Source: Parabacteroides acidifaciens | Lineage (GTDB): Bacteria; Bacteroidota; Bacteroidia; Bacteroidales; Tannerellaceae | Direction of reading: 5' to 3' | DNA length: 64,000 nt | NCBI RefSeq assembly: GCF_003363715.1 | Contig: NZ_QREV01000005.1 | Location: 1-64,000, forward strand | Shown: positions 26,007-34,403 of the stretch, piece by piece | How the letters are laid out: each line of letters starts with the position of its first letter | Numbering within the stretch: the stretch's first letter is position 1 | Position numbers and translations under genes: made by a program | The notes under the pieces: model-generated | Told to the model about the DNA's origin: nothing | The model's database searches: none | The model's input: the letters and a program-made list of their open reading frames with translations, nothing else

Positions 26007-27104
26007 ATGAATACAAAACGAAACTATCTATTACTTACCCCCGGCCCTTTGAGTACGTCCGAAACGGTTCGTGAAGCCATGTTGCAGGACTGGTGCACGT
26101 GGGATAAAGATTATAACGAAGGAATTGTCACTCCGATCCGTAAAGGTCTGTTGGCTATTGCCGGTCTGAATGAGGATAAATATACAAACGTCTTGTTGCA
26201 AGGAAGCGGCACATATTGCGTGGAAGCGACTATCGGTGCTGCCGTAAAACCGACCGATAAACTGTTGATCCTGGCAAACGGCGCTTACGGCAAGCGGATG
26301 GCTCAGATTGCCGGATATTATCATATCGACCACGTACTGGTTTCTTTGCACGAAACCGAACTGATCACCGGTGAAGTGGCCCGCCAGGCACTCGAAGCCA
26401 ATCCGGGCGTCACTCATCTGTCAATGGTGCATAGCGAAACAACCACCGGCTTGCTGAATCCGATCGAGGAGGTGGCAGAGGTGCTGAAAGGCCGTGACAT
26501 TACCTTTATTGTCGATGCGATGAGCAGCTTCGGCGGTGTGCCTATCGATATGAAAGGGCTGGGCATCGACTTCCTGGTCAGCAGCGCCAACAAATGTATC
26601 CAGGGCGTTCCCGGTTTCGGCTTTATCATCGCAAAGAAGGATAAATTGGTCGCAACGAAAGGCAATGCCCGTTCCCTCTCGCTCGATATCTATGCACAAT
26701 GGGAAGCGATGGAGAAAGGCGGCGGCAAATGGCGCTTCACTTCTCCCACGCATGTGGTACACGCGTTCTATCAGGCCATGAAGGAACTGAACGAAGAAGG
26801 CGGCATCGCAGCCCGCTCGGGACGTTATAAGAAGAACCACCGCACACTGGTCGACGGCATGCGCGCCTTGGGCTTCGAGACATTATTGCCCGATGCCTCG
26901 CAAGGCCCGATCATCACCTCTTTCCGTTATCCTTCGACCGACTTTGATTTCGCCTCTTTCTACGAACAGCTGAAAGCAAAAGGGTTCGTCATTTATCCGG
27001 GTAAGATATCCGATGCCGACACCTTCCGTATCGGAAACATCGGCGATGTATTCCCTGACGATATGAAAGCGCTTTTACAGGCGATTCAATCGATAAGATA
27101 TTAA
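26007..27104 (+). CDS. phnW: 2-aminoethylphosphonate:pyruvate transaminase
   Basis: A 365-residue class V aminotransferase that moves the amino group of 2-aminoethylphosphonate to pyruvate, giving phosphonoacetaldehyde and alanine. The N-terminus is the family's LLLTPGPLSTSETVREAML. The pyridoxal-phosphate lysine is Lys196 in DFLVSSANKCIQGVPGFGF, and the cofactor aspartate is in FIVDAMSSFGG. The C-terminal FVIYPGKISDADTFRIGNIG segment is also characteristic. It lies 39 bases after phnX in the same direction. The aldehyde product is passed to PhnX. Confidence 0.95.
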   Translation: MNTKRNYLLLTPGPLSTSETVREAMLQDWCTWDKDYNEGIVTPIRKGLLAIAGLNEDKYTNVLLQGSGTYCVEATIGAAVKPTDKLLILANGAYGKRMAQIAGYYHIDHVLVSLHETELITGEVARQALEANPGVTHLSMVHSETTTGLLNPIEEVAEVLKGRDITFIVDAMSSFGGVPIDMKGLGIDFLVSSANKCIQGVPGFGFIIAKKDKLVATKGNARSLSLDIYAQWEAMEKGGGKWRFTSPTHVVHAFYQAMKELNEEGGIAARSGRYKKNHRTLVDGMRALGFETLLPDASQGPIITSFRYPSTDFDFASFYEQLKAKGFVIYPGKISDADTFRIGNIGDVFPDDMKALLQAIQSIRY

Positions 27105-27175
27105 AATAGCAAGTGTATGGTTGTGAGCTAAGGAGAATTTCGTTTCTTTGCAACCGAAAATCAATACACAGTTTC

Positions 27176-28033
27176 GTGAAATATTTCGTTTGCATTTTAC
27201 TGTTCTTATTTCAGTTCACAATAGAAAAGGCAGCCGCTGTCTCTGTCCCCGCGCTTGACGCGGGGCCGCAAGATGAGCGGCTTTATCAATTAAAGCCCGA
27301 TACGGCAGGCTTTGATGCGATCCCGCGTCAGGCGCGGGAACAGGTTGCGGCTTCCGATACGCTTCGGGAGCGCATGCCGGTTGTGCCGTATAAGTTCAAT
27401 CCGAAAAGCCTGATTCTTCCGGCATCCCTGATTACAGTCGGAGCTGTCGGCACGGCGATAGACGGGATGAACGATTTCCATCTTTTCTCGCGCAAAGATT
27501 CCGTGAAGCAAATCCGCATAGATGATTATATGGAATGGGGAATGTTAGGTTGGGTGTTTGTTTGCGACCTGATGGGGAAGGAGAAGCACAATTGGGTGGA
27601 CCAGCTTTGCCTGGTTGTCATCGCCGAAGGATTTAATGCAGCCATGACGCGAACAGTTAAATATGCGGTCAACGAAATCCGTCCCGATGGCGGTCCGCAT
27701 TCTTTTCCCTCCGGGCATACAGCAAATGTCTTTTTAGGTGCGCACGTCGCCTGGAAGGAGTTTAAGGACAGCAGTCCGGTGCTGGCCTATTCAGGTTATG
27801 GCTTGGCCACGCTTGTCGCCTGTTCCCGCCTGTATAACAACCGTCACTGGGTGGCGGATGTGGTGGCCGGAGCCGGTTTCGGCATCCTTTCCGTCGAGCT
27901 TGCCTATCTGACCTATTTCCCGATTCGTAATGCGATTGCCCGCCGGATTAACCTGAAAGCCAGCGACCGCCTGGTTATAGCCCCGACGCTGTCTCCCGAA
28001 GGCGGCGGGCTTTATCTCTCCTGGAAGTTTTAG
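27176..28033 (+). CDS. Exported PAP2-family phosphatase carrying a translated repeat element
   Basis: A membrane-associated type 2 phosphatidic acid phosphatase family protein. All three family motifs are present: KYAVNEIRP, then PSGHTANVFLGA, then SRLYNNRHWVADVVAG. The family removes phosphate from lipid or other phosphomonoesters outside the cytoplasm. I place the start at the GTG at 27176, which opens a signal peptide (VKYFVCILLFLFQFTIEKAA); an in-frame ATG at 27113 would put charged residues ahead of it. A 97-bp palindromic element (27244-27340) directly follows the signal and is read through as VPALDAG...AIPRQARE. It is encoded after phnW and may share its transcript. The exact substrate is unknown. 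Confidence 0.85.
   Translation: MKYFVCILLFLFQFTIEKAAAVSVPALDAGPQDERLYQLKPDTAGFDAIPRQAREQVAASDTLRERMPVVPYKFNPKSLILPASLITVGAVGTAIDGMNDFHLFSRKDSVKQIRIDDYMEWGMLGWVFVCDLMGKEKHNWVDQLCLVVIAEGFNAAMTRTVKYAVNEIRPDGGPHSFPSGHTANVFLGAHVAWKEFKDSSPVLAYSGYGLATLVACSRLYNNRHWVADVVAGAGFGILSVELAYLTYFPIRNAIARRINLKASDRLVIAPTLSPEGGGLYLSWKF
27244..27340. repeat. 97-bp palindromic element, copy B (inside the PAP2 gene)
   Basis: It shares its first 30 bases (TGTCCCC to CGCAAGA) with copy A and its last ~25 bases (TGATGCGATCCCGCGTCA to GGGAA) with one change in the right stem. The middle has diverged, but the length is still exactly 97. The outer flanks of copies A and C are missing. It is translated between the signal peptide and the phosphatase domain and contains no stop in that frame. 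Confidence 0.9.
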
Positions 28034-28039
28034 AAATCC

Positions 28040-29557
28040 TTACTTCGTTTCGTTGATGCGGATCAGTTCTTCGATGAATGTCCGCTCGTTGCTAAGGCGG
28101 GGAATCTTGTGCTGGCCGCCTAATTTCCCTTTCATGCGGAGCCACTCGTAGAACGTGCCCTCGCGTGCAACTATAATTTCCAATGGCTGAAGCGAAATCT
28201 CCTTATAGCGTTTGGCCTCATAGTCGGAGTTGAGCTGTTGCAGCGTCTTGTCCAACAAGGCGGCAAAATCATCTAACGAAGGCGGCATCTTCTCGAATTC
28301 GACCATCCATTGATGGCGGCCTTTTGCCTTGTCGAGCATAAAGAGGGGAGCGGCGGTGTATTCTTTCACTTTCGCTCCGGTCAGGCGCGAGACGGCACTG
28401 ATCGCCTTGTCGGCATTGTCCACCATCAGCTCTTCCCCAAAGGCATTGATATAGTTCTTGGTACGTCCCGAGATCACGAACTTGTGCGGATGAAGGGAGG
28501 TGAAACGGACGGTATCGCCGATCTGGTATCGCCAAAGGCCGCCGGATGTGGTAATCACCATCGCATAATTCTTGCCGACTTCGACGGCTTCCAACGGAAG
28601 AACAGTCGGGTTGTCGCTGCCCACCTCATTGATCGGAATAAATTCATAGAACACGCCGTAGTCGATCATCATCAACAGGCTGTGCTCATCCGGATCGTCC
28701 TGCAGGCCGAAGAATCCCTCCGAAGCGTTGTAGGTTTCCATGTAATGCATTCGGTCTGAAGGAATCAGCGCCTTGTATTGGTCGCGATAGGGCTCGAAAC
28801 TGATGCCGCCGTGGAAGAATACCTCCATATTCGGCCAGACATCGGTCAGGTATTCCCGTCCGGTCTTTTTCAGCATCGCCTTGATCAGGACCAGCATCCA
28901 GGAAGGGACGCCGGAAAGGCTGTTCACATCGGCCCGGCAGGTGCTTTCGACAATCGCCTTGATCTTGCTTTCCCATTCGTCCATAAGGATGATTTTCTTG
29001 GCAGGGACGCGAATCAGGTTCACCAACGGATTCAGGTTCTGCAACAGGACGGCCGAAAGGTCCCCGCAGTGCGCATTCCGGTTCAGGGGCGACGGACTGT
29101 GGCTGCCGCCTAAGATCAGGCCTTTGCTGGCGAAGAAATGACTGTCGGGAGTGTTTCGTAGATAGACGGAGACGGTGTCGAAGCCGCCTTTATAATGGCA
29201 CCCTCTCAGGATTTCAGGGGTGACGGGGAGGAATTTGCTTTTGTCGTTCGTGGTGCCGCTGCTTTTCGCGTACCACCGGACGACCGAAGGCCAGAGTATA
29301 TTCCTTTCTCCGTTTATCATACGGGTGACGTATGGTTTTATATCGTCGTAAGTCTGCAAGGGGATACGCCGGCAAAAGTCGGCATATCCCTGAATGCTTT
29401 TGTAGTCGTATTTCAAGCCCCACTCAGTGTTGCGGGCGGTAGATAGAAGGGATTGCAACTGGTTACGCTGGATAACGTCGGTTTCCTGCGCGAATCTTGC
29501 GATCTCTTTTTGCCGGGGGCGGAAGAGTAGTGATATCGTATTCGTTAGAATATCCAT
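28040..29557 (-). CDS. GH3-like adenylate-forming ligase
   Basis: A bacterial member of the GH3 family, named after plant enzymes that adenylate carboxylic acids and conjugate them to amino acids. The ATP-binding motifs are recognisable: SSGTTNDKSKFLPVTPEIL, YMETYNASEGFFGLQ, and ISGRTKNYINAFGEELMVDN. The length (505 residues) is normal. Bacterial substrates are unknown; acyl-amine conjugation is a family inference. The ATG at 29555-29557 follows an AAGGAGC ribosome site. An upstream ATG at 29593 is excluded because a -7 box (29581-29588) lies downstream of it. Convergent with the PAP2 gene. Confidence 0.85.
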   Translation of the reverse strand: MDILTNTISLLFRPRQKEIARFAQETDVIQRNQLQSLLSTARNTEWGLKYDYKSIQGYADFCRRIPLQTYDDIKPYVTRMINGERNILWPSVVRWYAKSSGTTNDKSKFLPVTPEILRGCHYKGGFDTVSVYLRNTPDSHFFASKGLILGGSHSPSPLNRNAHCGDLSAVLLQNLNPLVNLIRVPAKKIILMDEWESKIKAIVESTCRADVNSLSGVPSWMLVLIKAMLKKTGREYLTDVWPNMEVFFHGGISFEPYRDQYKALIPSDRMHYMETYNASEGFFGLQDDPDEHSLLMMIDYGVFYEFIPINEVGSDNPTVLPLEAVEVGKNYAMVITTSGGLWRYQIGDTVRFTSLHPHKFVISGRTKNYINAFGEELMVDNADKAISAVSRLTGAKVKEYTAAPLFMLDKAKGRHQWMVEFEKMPPSLDDFAALLDKTLQQLNSDYEAKRYKEISLQPLEIIVAREGTFYEWLRMKGKLGGQHKIPRLSNERTFIEELIRINETK

Positions 29558-29580
29558 GCTCCTTTTATTTGTATTGCGTA

Positions 29581-29588
29581 CAAATGTA
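29581..29588 (-). promoter_or_regulatory. -7 box for the GH3-like gene
   Basis: The minus strand reads TACATTTG, an exact TAnnTTTG match 23 bases before the chosen ATG. It decides the start codon, because the longer frame would begin upstream of transcription. Confidence 0.6.
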
Positions 29589-29631
29589 GGCATTCTCTTT
29601 CTATTAATATCTTAAGATATGCATATTTTCC

Positions 29632-29639
29632 TATCTTTG
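29632..29639 (+). promoter_or_regulatory. -7 box for pfkA
   Basis: TATCTTTG, exact consensus, 26 bases before the pfkA ATG and back to back with the GH3-like promoter. Confidence 0.65.
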
Positions 29640-29665
29640 TGCTACATACTTAATCCTGTATAACG

Positions 29666-30679
29666 ATGAGAATAGGAATCCTTTCTTCCGGAGGCGATTG
29701 TCCCGGTATAAACGCAACGATTCGCGGTGTCGGCAAGACGGCCATCATGCATTACGGCATGGAAGTGGTCGGCATCCACAGCGGTTTCGTGGGCTTATTG
29801 AATAAAGATGTACAGACGTTCGACGAACGCAGCCTCTCCGGTATCCTGAATCTGGGTGGAACTATTTTGGGTACTTCCCGCGAAAAACCTTTCCGTAAAC
29901 TGTTGGCTTCCGGCGAGAGCGAGAAGCCGCAGGTCATTATGCAGAATTATGAAGAGTTAGGCCTGGATTGCCTGGTCTGCATCGGCGGCAACGGGACACA
30001 GAAGACTGCCGGCATGCTTTCGGCCTTGGGGCTGAATGTGATCGGCGTACCGAAAACAATCGATAACGATGTCTGGGGAACGGATATTACGTTCGGCTTC
30101 GACACGGCCGTGAATATTGCAACCGAAGCGATCGACCGTCTGCATTCGACCGCCAGTTCCCACAAACGTGTGATGGTGGTTGAAGTGATGGGCCATCATG
30201 CCGGATGGATCGCCCTTTATGCCGGAATGGCGGGAGGCGCCGATGTGATCCTGATTCCCGAATTAGGCTATGACCTGGAGAAGGTAAACGAAACGATCCT
30301 GGAACGTGCCCGCAAAGGTAAACCCTATTCGATCGTTGTCGTGGCCGAAGGCGTCGAGACGCCGAACAAAGAGCGTCCTTCCGTTTATGTGACGCGTGCC
30401 ATCGAGGAGGCAACCGGCATCGAATGTCGTGATACGGTGTTGGGATATATCCAGCGCGGAGGCAATCCTTCGCCGTTCGACCGCAATCTGGCAACCCGCT
30501 TGGGCGGACATGCTACGGAATTGATTGCCGAGAGACGCTTCGGGCGCATGGTTTGTATGAAAGGAGATTGTGTCGAGTCTGTCCCGCTGTCGGAAGTGGC
30601 CGGTAAACTGAAGCTGGTGACTCCGGACCATGATCTGATTGTACAGGGGCAACGGATGGGAATCTCCTTTGGGAGTTGA
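29666..30679 (+). CDS. pfkA: 6-phosphofructokinase with mixed ATP/PPi-type active site
   Basis: A 337-residue phosphofructokinase that phosphorylates fructose 6-phosphate in glycolysis. The N-terminal ILSSGGDCPGINATIRG and the catalytic PKTIDND (Asp133, equivalent to E. coli Asp127) identify it. Two positions deserve attention. Gly110 in GGNGT equals E. coli Gly104, an ATP-type residue, while Lys130 equals position 124, where lysine is usual in pyrophosphate-using enzymes. Asn109 replaces the metal-binding Asp103. This pattern fits the group III, mixed-substrate PFK branch, so the phosphoryl donor is not certain. Substrate-side motifs MGHHAGW and GYIQRGGNPSPFDR are intact. Confidence 0.88.
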   Translation: MRIGILSSGGDCPGINATIRGVGKTAIMHYGMEVVGIHSGFVGLLNKDVQTFDERSLSGILNLGGTILGTSREKPFRKLLASGESEKPQVIMQNYEELGLDCLVCIGGNGTQKTAGMLSALGLNVIGVPKTIDNDVWGTDITFGFDTAVNIATEAIDRLHSTASSHKRVMVVEVMGHHAGWIALYAGMAGGADVILIPELGYDLEKVNETILERARKGKPYSIVVVAEGVETPNKERPSVYVTRAIEEATGIECRDTVLGYIQRGGNPSPFDRNLATRLGGHATELIAERRFGRMVCMKGDCVESVPLSEVAGKLKLVTPDHDLIVQGQRMGISFGS

Positions 30680-30687
30680 AAGTTGAA
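30674..30687. repeat. Heptanucleotide repeat at the pfkA/rnc junction
   Basis: Two AGTTGAA units in tandem contain the pfkA stop codon (TGA at 30677-30679) and end just before the rnc stop codon. It is the same unit as at 3288-3308. Confidence 0.8.
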
Positions 30688-30689
30688 AA

Positions 30690-31625
30690 TTAGTTTTCGG
30701 CGGGGACGGCTTCTTGGGCGGTTTCCGCTTTTGTTTCTTCTGCACTTGCTGTCTTTGCACTTGCTGTCTCTGCGGATATTTCTTCCTGTCCGTTGTTTTC
30801 CATTGCCTCTTCGGGGAGTTCCTCAAATTCGTGCTCGGCCGTGTTCTCGCCGGTCTTCTTTTTCTTCAGTTCCGAGATGAATTGCTGGAAAGTCTTATCC
30901 GTACGCAGTTTCTTGATCGCCATCTTGGCGGCCGATTGCTGGGATTCTTTTTTCGAGTATCCGATGCCTACGCCGATCTGTGTGTCGGAAAGGGTTACAC
31001 CCGTCTGAAATACCGGATTCCCGTCGTTGTCGGTAAACGATTCGATTAGGTCGAACGATATTTCCAATTTGTTCTTCTGGCTCCATTCGATCAGGCTCGA
31101 TTTGAAGTTCACCTCTTTGCGGGCGATTGTATCGATGTCGATATATTTCTTGATCATCACATCCTGGATGAAATGATAGCACACCTTGTAACCCTGATCC
31201 AGATAGATGGCTCCGATCAATGCTTCAAGCGCGTTTCCATACATGTGATTGTTGTGGGAGCTTAGTTTGGCTGAGTAAACAACCATTTTGTCGAGTCCCA
31301 ATTCGACGGCAATGCGGTTCAGTGTCTCGCGTTGTACGATTTTGGAGCGGGTATTGGTCAGGAATCCTTCCCGTTTGTTTTGGAAATGTTTATAAACGAT
31401 ATCAGCTACGATTGCATCCAATACGGCATCACCCAAAAACTCCAACCGTTCGTTATTCAGCCATCTGCCGTCACCGCTCTCAACCGAAGATGACTTGTGG
31501 AGGAAGGCCTGTTCATACAAGTGGATGTTTTCAGGGCAAAACCCAAGTATTTTGTATAAAGAAGAATAAGGCTCCTTACCGATATTCTTGAGGAGCCTTA
31601 TTCTTTTGTATAGCTTTGTAAACAC
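30690..31625 (-). CDS. rnc: Ribonuclease III with acidic C-terminal tail
   Basis: A double-strand-specific endoribonuclease that processes rRNA precursors and structured mRNAs. The RNase III signature NERLEFLGDAVLDAIVADIVY is near residue 58, and a second acidic site occurs in NALEALIGAIYLDQGY. The double-stranded-RNA-binding domain covers about 165-235 (KSSLIEWSQKNKLEISFDLI, GVGIGYSKKESQQSAAKMAIKKL). The last ~65 residues are an unusual Ala/Glu/Thr-rich low-complexity tail (ETASAKTASAEETKAETAQE) not needed in the standard enzyme. One base separates it from the upstream fabF stop, so acpP-fabF-rnc form an operon. Convergent with pfkA, 10 bases apart. Confidence 0.93.
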   Translation of the reverse strand: MFTKLYKRIRLLKNIGKEPYSSLYKILGFCPENIHLYEQAFLHKSSSVESGDGRWLNNERLEFLGDAVLDAIVADIVYKHFQNKREGFLTNTRSKIVQRETLNRIAVELGLDKMVVYSAKLSSHNNHMYGNALEALIGAIYLDQGYKVCYHFIQDVMIKKYIDIDTIARKEVNFKSSLIEWSQKNKLEISFDLIESFTDNDGNPVFQTGVTLSDTQIGVGIGYSKKESQQSAAKMAIKKLRTDKTFQQFISELKKKKTGENTAEHEFEELPEEAMENNGQEEISAETASAKTASAEETKAETAQEAVPAEN

Positions 31626-31626
31626 G

Positions 31627-32892
31627 TTACTTCACAAATTTTTTAACAATCGCGCAGGCATTGTGACCGCCGAACCCGAAGGTATTTGACAGTGCAGCCC
31701 GTACTTCTCTTTTTTGAGCTTTATTGAATGTGAAATTCAGTTTATAATCTATTTCCGGATCATCATCGCCATCTGCATGGTTAATCGTAGGAGGAACGAT
31801 ACCGTCTTTTATAGCCATAATACAAAGGATTGCTTCCAATGCTCCGGTTGCACCTAAGAGATGACCGGTCATTGACTTCGTTGAGCTGATATTCAGATTG
31901 TAAGCATGATCTCCGAAAATTTCTTTGATCGCTTTTACTTCTGAGATATCTCCTACCGGAGTCGATGTCCCGTGAACATTGATATAATCGATGTTTTCCG
32001 GAGCCATTTCTGCATCTTCCAATGCGTTACGCATAACCAACTTAGCTCCTAATCCTTCAGGATGGGAAGCGGTCAGATGGTAAGCATCGGCAGACATTCC
32101 TGTTCCGGCAATCTCGCAATATATTTTGGCACCACGAGCCAAAGCATGTTCCATTTCTTCCAAAACCAGACAAGCACCGCCTTCTCCCATTACGAATCCG
32201 TCGCGGCTTGCGCTGAACGGACGAGAGGCTGTTTCAGGCGAATCGTTGCGTGTAGACAGTGCATTCATTGAATTGAATCCGCCGACACCTGATTCCGAAA
32301 TAGCAGCTTCCGCACCACCGGTTATAATCACGTTCGCTTTTCCTAAACGGATATAGTTGAATGCGTCACCAATCGCGTTGGTAGAAGAGGCACAAGCCGA
32401 GACTGTCGCAAAGTTCGGGCCATGAAATCCATAAAGCATGGAGATATGTCCGGCTGCGATATCCGAAATCATCTTCGGAATGAAGAACGGATTGAACTTC
32501 GGACCGATCGTGTCTTTGGTCTTCGCATATCCTAATACTTCTTCGTCGAATGTCTTGATACCACCGATACCAGAGGCGAAAATAACGCCGATACGGTTCT
32601 TGTCTTCCTTGTCCAAGTCCATTGCTGCGTCTTCGATCGCCTGCTTTGCTGCCTGTATTGCAAACAAGCTGTAGCGGTCGCACTTGCGGGCTTCCTTACG
32701 ATCCATCACTGTCAACGGATCGAAGCCTTTTACTTCGCATGCAAATTGTGTCTTGAATTTGGATGCATCAAACTGAGTAATAGGCCCGGCTCCACTCTTC
32801 CCGTTGATAATACCTTCCCATGTTTCCGGGAGGGTATTACCAAGTGGAGTAATAGCTCCAAGACCTGTTACCACAACTCTTTTTAATTCCAT
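31627..32892 (-). CDS. fabF: 3-oxoacyl-ACP synthase II
   Basis: A 421-residue beta-ketoacyl-ACP synthase that elongates fatty acids by condensing malonyl-ACP with acyl-ACP. The Cys-His-His triad is complete: Cys167 in TVSACASSTNAIGD, a histidine in NVHGTSTPVGD, and a histidine in SMTGHLLGATGALEA. The glycine-rich end FGFGGHNACAIVKKF is typical. It lies 21 bases after acpP and one base before rnc, the arrangement usual in Bacteroidales. Confidence 0.96.
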   Translation of the reverse strand: MELKRVVVTGLGAITPLGNTLPETWEGIINGKSGAGPITQFDASKFKTQFACEVKGFDPLTVMDRKEARKCDRYSLFAIQAAKQAIEDAAMDLDKEDKNRIGVIFASGIGGIKTFDEEVLGYAKTKDTIGPKFNPFFIPKMISDIAAGHISMLYGFHGPNFATVSACASSTNAIGDAFNYIRLGKANVIITGGAEAAISESGVGGFNSMNALSTRNDSPETASRPFSASRDGFVMGEGGACLVLEEMEHALARGAKIYCEIAGTGMSADAYHLTASHPEGLGAKLVMRNALEDAEMAPENIDYINVHGTSTPVGDISEVKAIKEIFGDHAYNLNISSTKSMTGHLLGATGALEAILCIMAIKDGIVPPTINHADGDDDPEIDYKLNFTFNKAQKREVRAALSNTFGFGGHNACAIVKKFVK

Positions 32893-32913
32893 ACCTTTAA
32901 TTAAAAGGATTGA

Positions 32914-33150
32914 TTACTTCGCATTAGCTTCGATGTAAGCAATGGCGTCGCCTACAGTTGTAATCTTTTCTGCTTGATCATCGGGAATAGAAATACCGAA
33001 TTCTTTTTCGAATTCCATAATCAGTTCTACAGTGTCAAGAGAGTCTGCTCCTAAATCGTTAGTAAAGCTTGCTTCGTTTGTAACTTCTGTTTCTTCAACA
33101 CTTAATTTGTCAACGATGATAGCTTTTACTCTTTCAGCAACTTCAGACAT
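32914..33150 (-). CDS. acpP: Acyl carrier protein
   Basis: A 78-residue acidic four-helix protein that carries acyl intermediates of fatty-acid synthesis on a 4'-phosphopantetheine arm. The attachment serine is Ser37 in the canonical [16 protein letters not shown]. Its partner condensing enzyme gene, fabF, follows immediately. Divergent from purN. Confidence 0.97.
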   Translation of the reverse strand: MSEVAERVKAIIVDKLSVEETEVTNEASFTNDLGADSLDTVELIMEFEKEFGISIPDDQAEKITTVGDAIAYIEANAK

Positions 33151-33177
33151 AACTTTTTCAATTTAGATTAATAAATA

Positions 33178-33207
33178 CGAATATACTTTTTAAATTTGCA
33201 GTGCAAA
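33178..33207 (-). promoter_or_regulatory. Promoter for acpP-fabF-rnc
   Basis: The minus strand reads TTTG (33204-33207), an 18-base spacer, then TATATTCG (33178-33185), close to the consensus TTTG-N(19-21)-TAnnTTTG. It lies 28 bases before the acpP ATG. Confidence 0.5.
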
Positions 33208-33304
33208 GAAAAGAATTTTTTATGTTACAAAACAAATTTAATGAGCTAAAAATGCGGAAAACTGCACATTTTTTCTTTTCTTGTGCACTAAAACAGGTAA
33301 AAAC

Positions 33305-33868
33305 ATGAAGAACATAGCCATTTTTGCTTCCGGTTCGGGTACAAACGCGGAAAATATAGCCCGATATTTCTCTAAAAGTGAAACTATTAAAGTGGCGGTT
33401 GTTTTGTCTAACAACCGGAATGTCGGCGTCCATGGACGCGTAAACAAATTGGGAATTCCCTCTTTTGTCTTTTCGCGCGACGAGTTTGCCGAGGGAAGCG
33501 CTGTTTTGGCTAAACTGGCGGAGTACGATACGGACCTGATTGTTCTTGCCGGCTTTATGAATAAAATCTCCGACACCCTGTTGAATGCCTATCCGGGCAA
33601 GATTATCAACATCCATCCGGCCCTCCTGCCCAAATACGGCGGAAAAGGGATGTACGGGATGCATGTGCACGAGGCGGTAGTCGCCGCCGGCGAAAAGGAA
33701 ACAGGCATCACTATACATTATATAGACGAGCATTACGACGAAGGGACGACCATCTTCCAGGCAAAATGCCCCGTCCTTCCTTCCGACACCCCGGAAGAGG
33801 TCGCAACGAAGGTGCATGCCCTCGAATATGCCCATTATCCGCACGTCATAGAAGATCTGTTGAGATAG
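33305..33868 (+). CDS. purN: Phosphoribosylglycinamide formyltransferase
   Basis: This enzyme transfers a formyl group from 10-formyltetrahydrofolate to GAR in purine synthesis. Motifs: FASGSGTNAENIARYF binds the phosphate, the catalytic Asn and His are in INIHPALLPKYGGKGMYG, and the catalytic Asp is in YIDEHYDEGTTIF. The ATG at 33305 (MKNIAIFASGSG, 187 residues) fits the family start; an ATG 24 bases earlier adds an unneeded extension. Its last 23 bases overlap the 3' end of queH on the other strand. Confidence 0.94.
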   Translation: MKNIAIFASGSGTNAENIARYFSKSETIKVAVVLSNNRNVGVHGRVNKLGIPSFVFSRDEFAEGSAVLAKLAEYDTDLIVLAGFMNKISDTLLNAYPGKIINIHPALLPKYGGKGMYGMHVHEAVVAAGEKETGITIHYIDEHYDEGTTIFQAKCPVLPSDTPEEVATKVHALEYAHYPHVIEDLLR

Positions 33869-34403
33869 AGGGGCGCATGGAAAATTCGCATCCGCAATAT
33901 TGCTGGTTGTAGAAGCCGTTTTCGGCTAAGAGGATGCGTCGGCGTTCGCTTAGCCCGCCTTTGCGCCAGTTCTTTTCCCAAAATTCGACATCGGTAAATT
34001 CGGCCGCTGCTGCATGGCCGGCCTCTGCGATCTGTTCGAGGCTTTTCCAGCGCGAAGAGGCTAAGGTGGTGGCAAAGGTGTCGAAACCTCTTTCGTGCGC
34101 CATGCGTGCCGTCGCCCGTAGCCGCATCCTGAAGCACTGCCGGCAGCGTCCTCCCCGTTCCGGCTCATTCTCCAGGCCGCGGATTTCCTGCAACCAGCTC
34201 TCGTGATCGTAATCTCCGTCGATGATTTCCAGCCCTAAGGATCGGGCGTAGCGGGTACATTCGGATTTCCGGATATTATATTCTTCCAGCGGGTAAATGT
34301 TCGGATTGAAATAGAACAACACCGGACGTATCCCGTTTTCCAACAACCACTCTATAATGGCCGCCGAACAGGGCGCACAGCAGGTATGAAGTAATAAATG
34401 CAT
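33846..34403 (-). CDS. queH: Epoxyqueuosine reductase QueH
   Basis: A 185-residue QueH (formerly DUF208) enzyme that reduces epoxyqueuosine to queuosine in tRNA, the non-cobalamin alternative to QueG. Cysteine motifs for the iron-sulphur cluster and metal are clear: LLLHTCCAPCSAAIIEWL at the N-terminus, GGRCRQCFRMRL in the middle, and FYNQQYCGCEFS near the end. The ATG at 34401-34403 places the first motif as in other family members; the longer frame adds 23 unrelated residues. Convergent with, and overlapping, purN. Confidence 0.93.
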   Translation of the reverse strand: MHLLLHTCCAPCSAAIIEWLLENGIRPVLFYFNPNIYPLEEYNIRKSECTRYARSLGLEIIDGDYDHESWLQEIRGLENEPERGGRCRQCFRMRLRATARMAHERGFDTFATTLASSRWKSLEQIAEAGHAAAAEFTDVEFWEKNWRKGGLSERRRILLAENGFYNQQYCGCEFSMRPSISTDLL

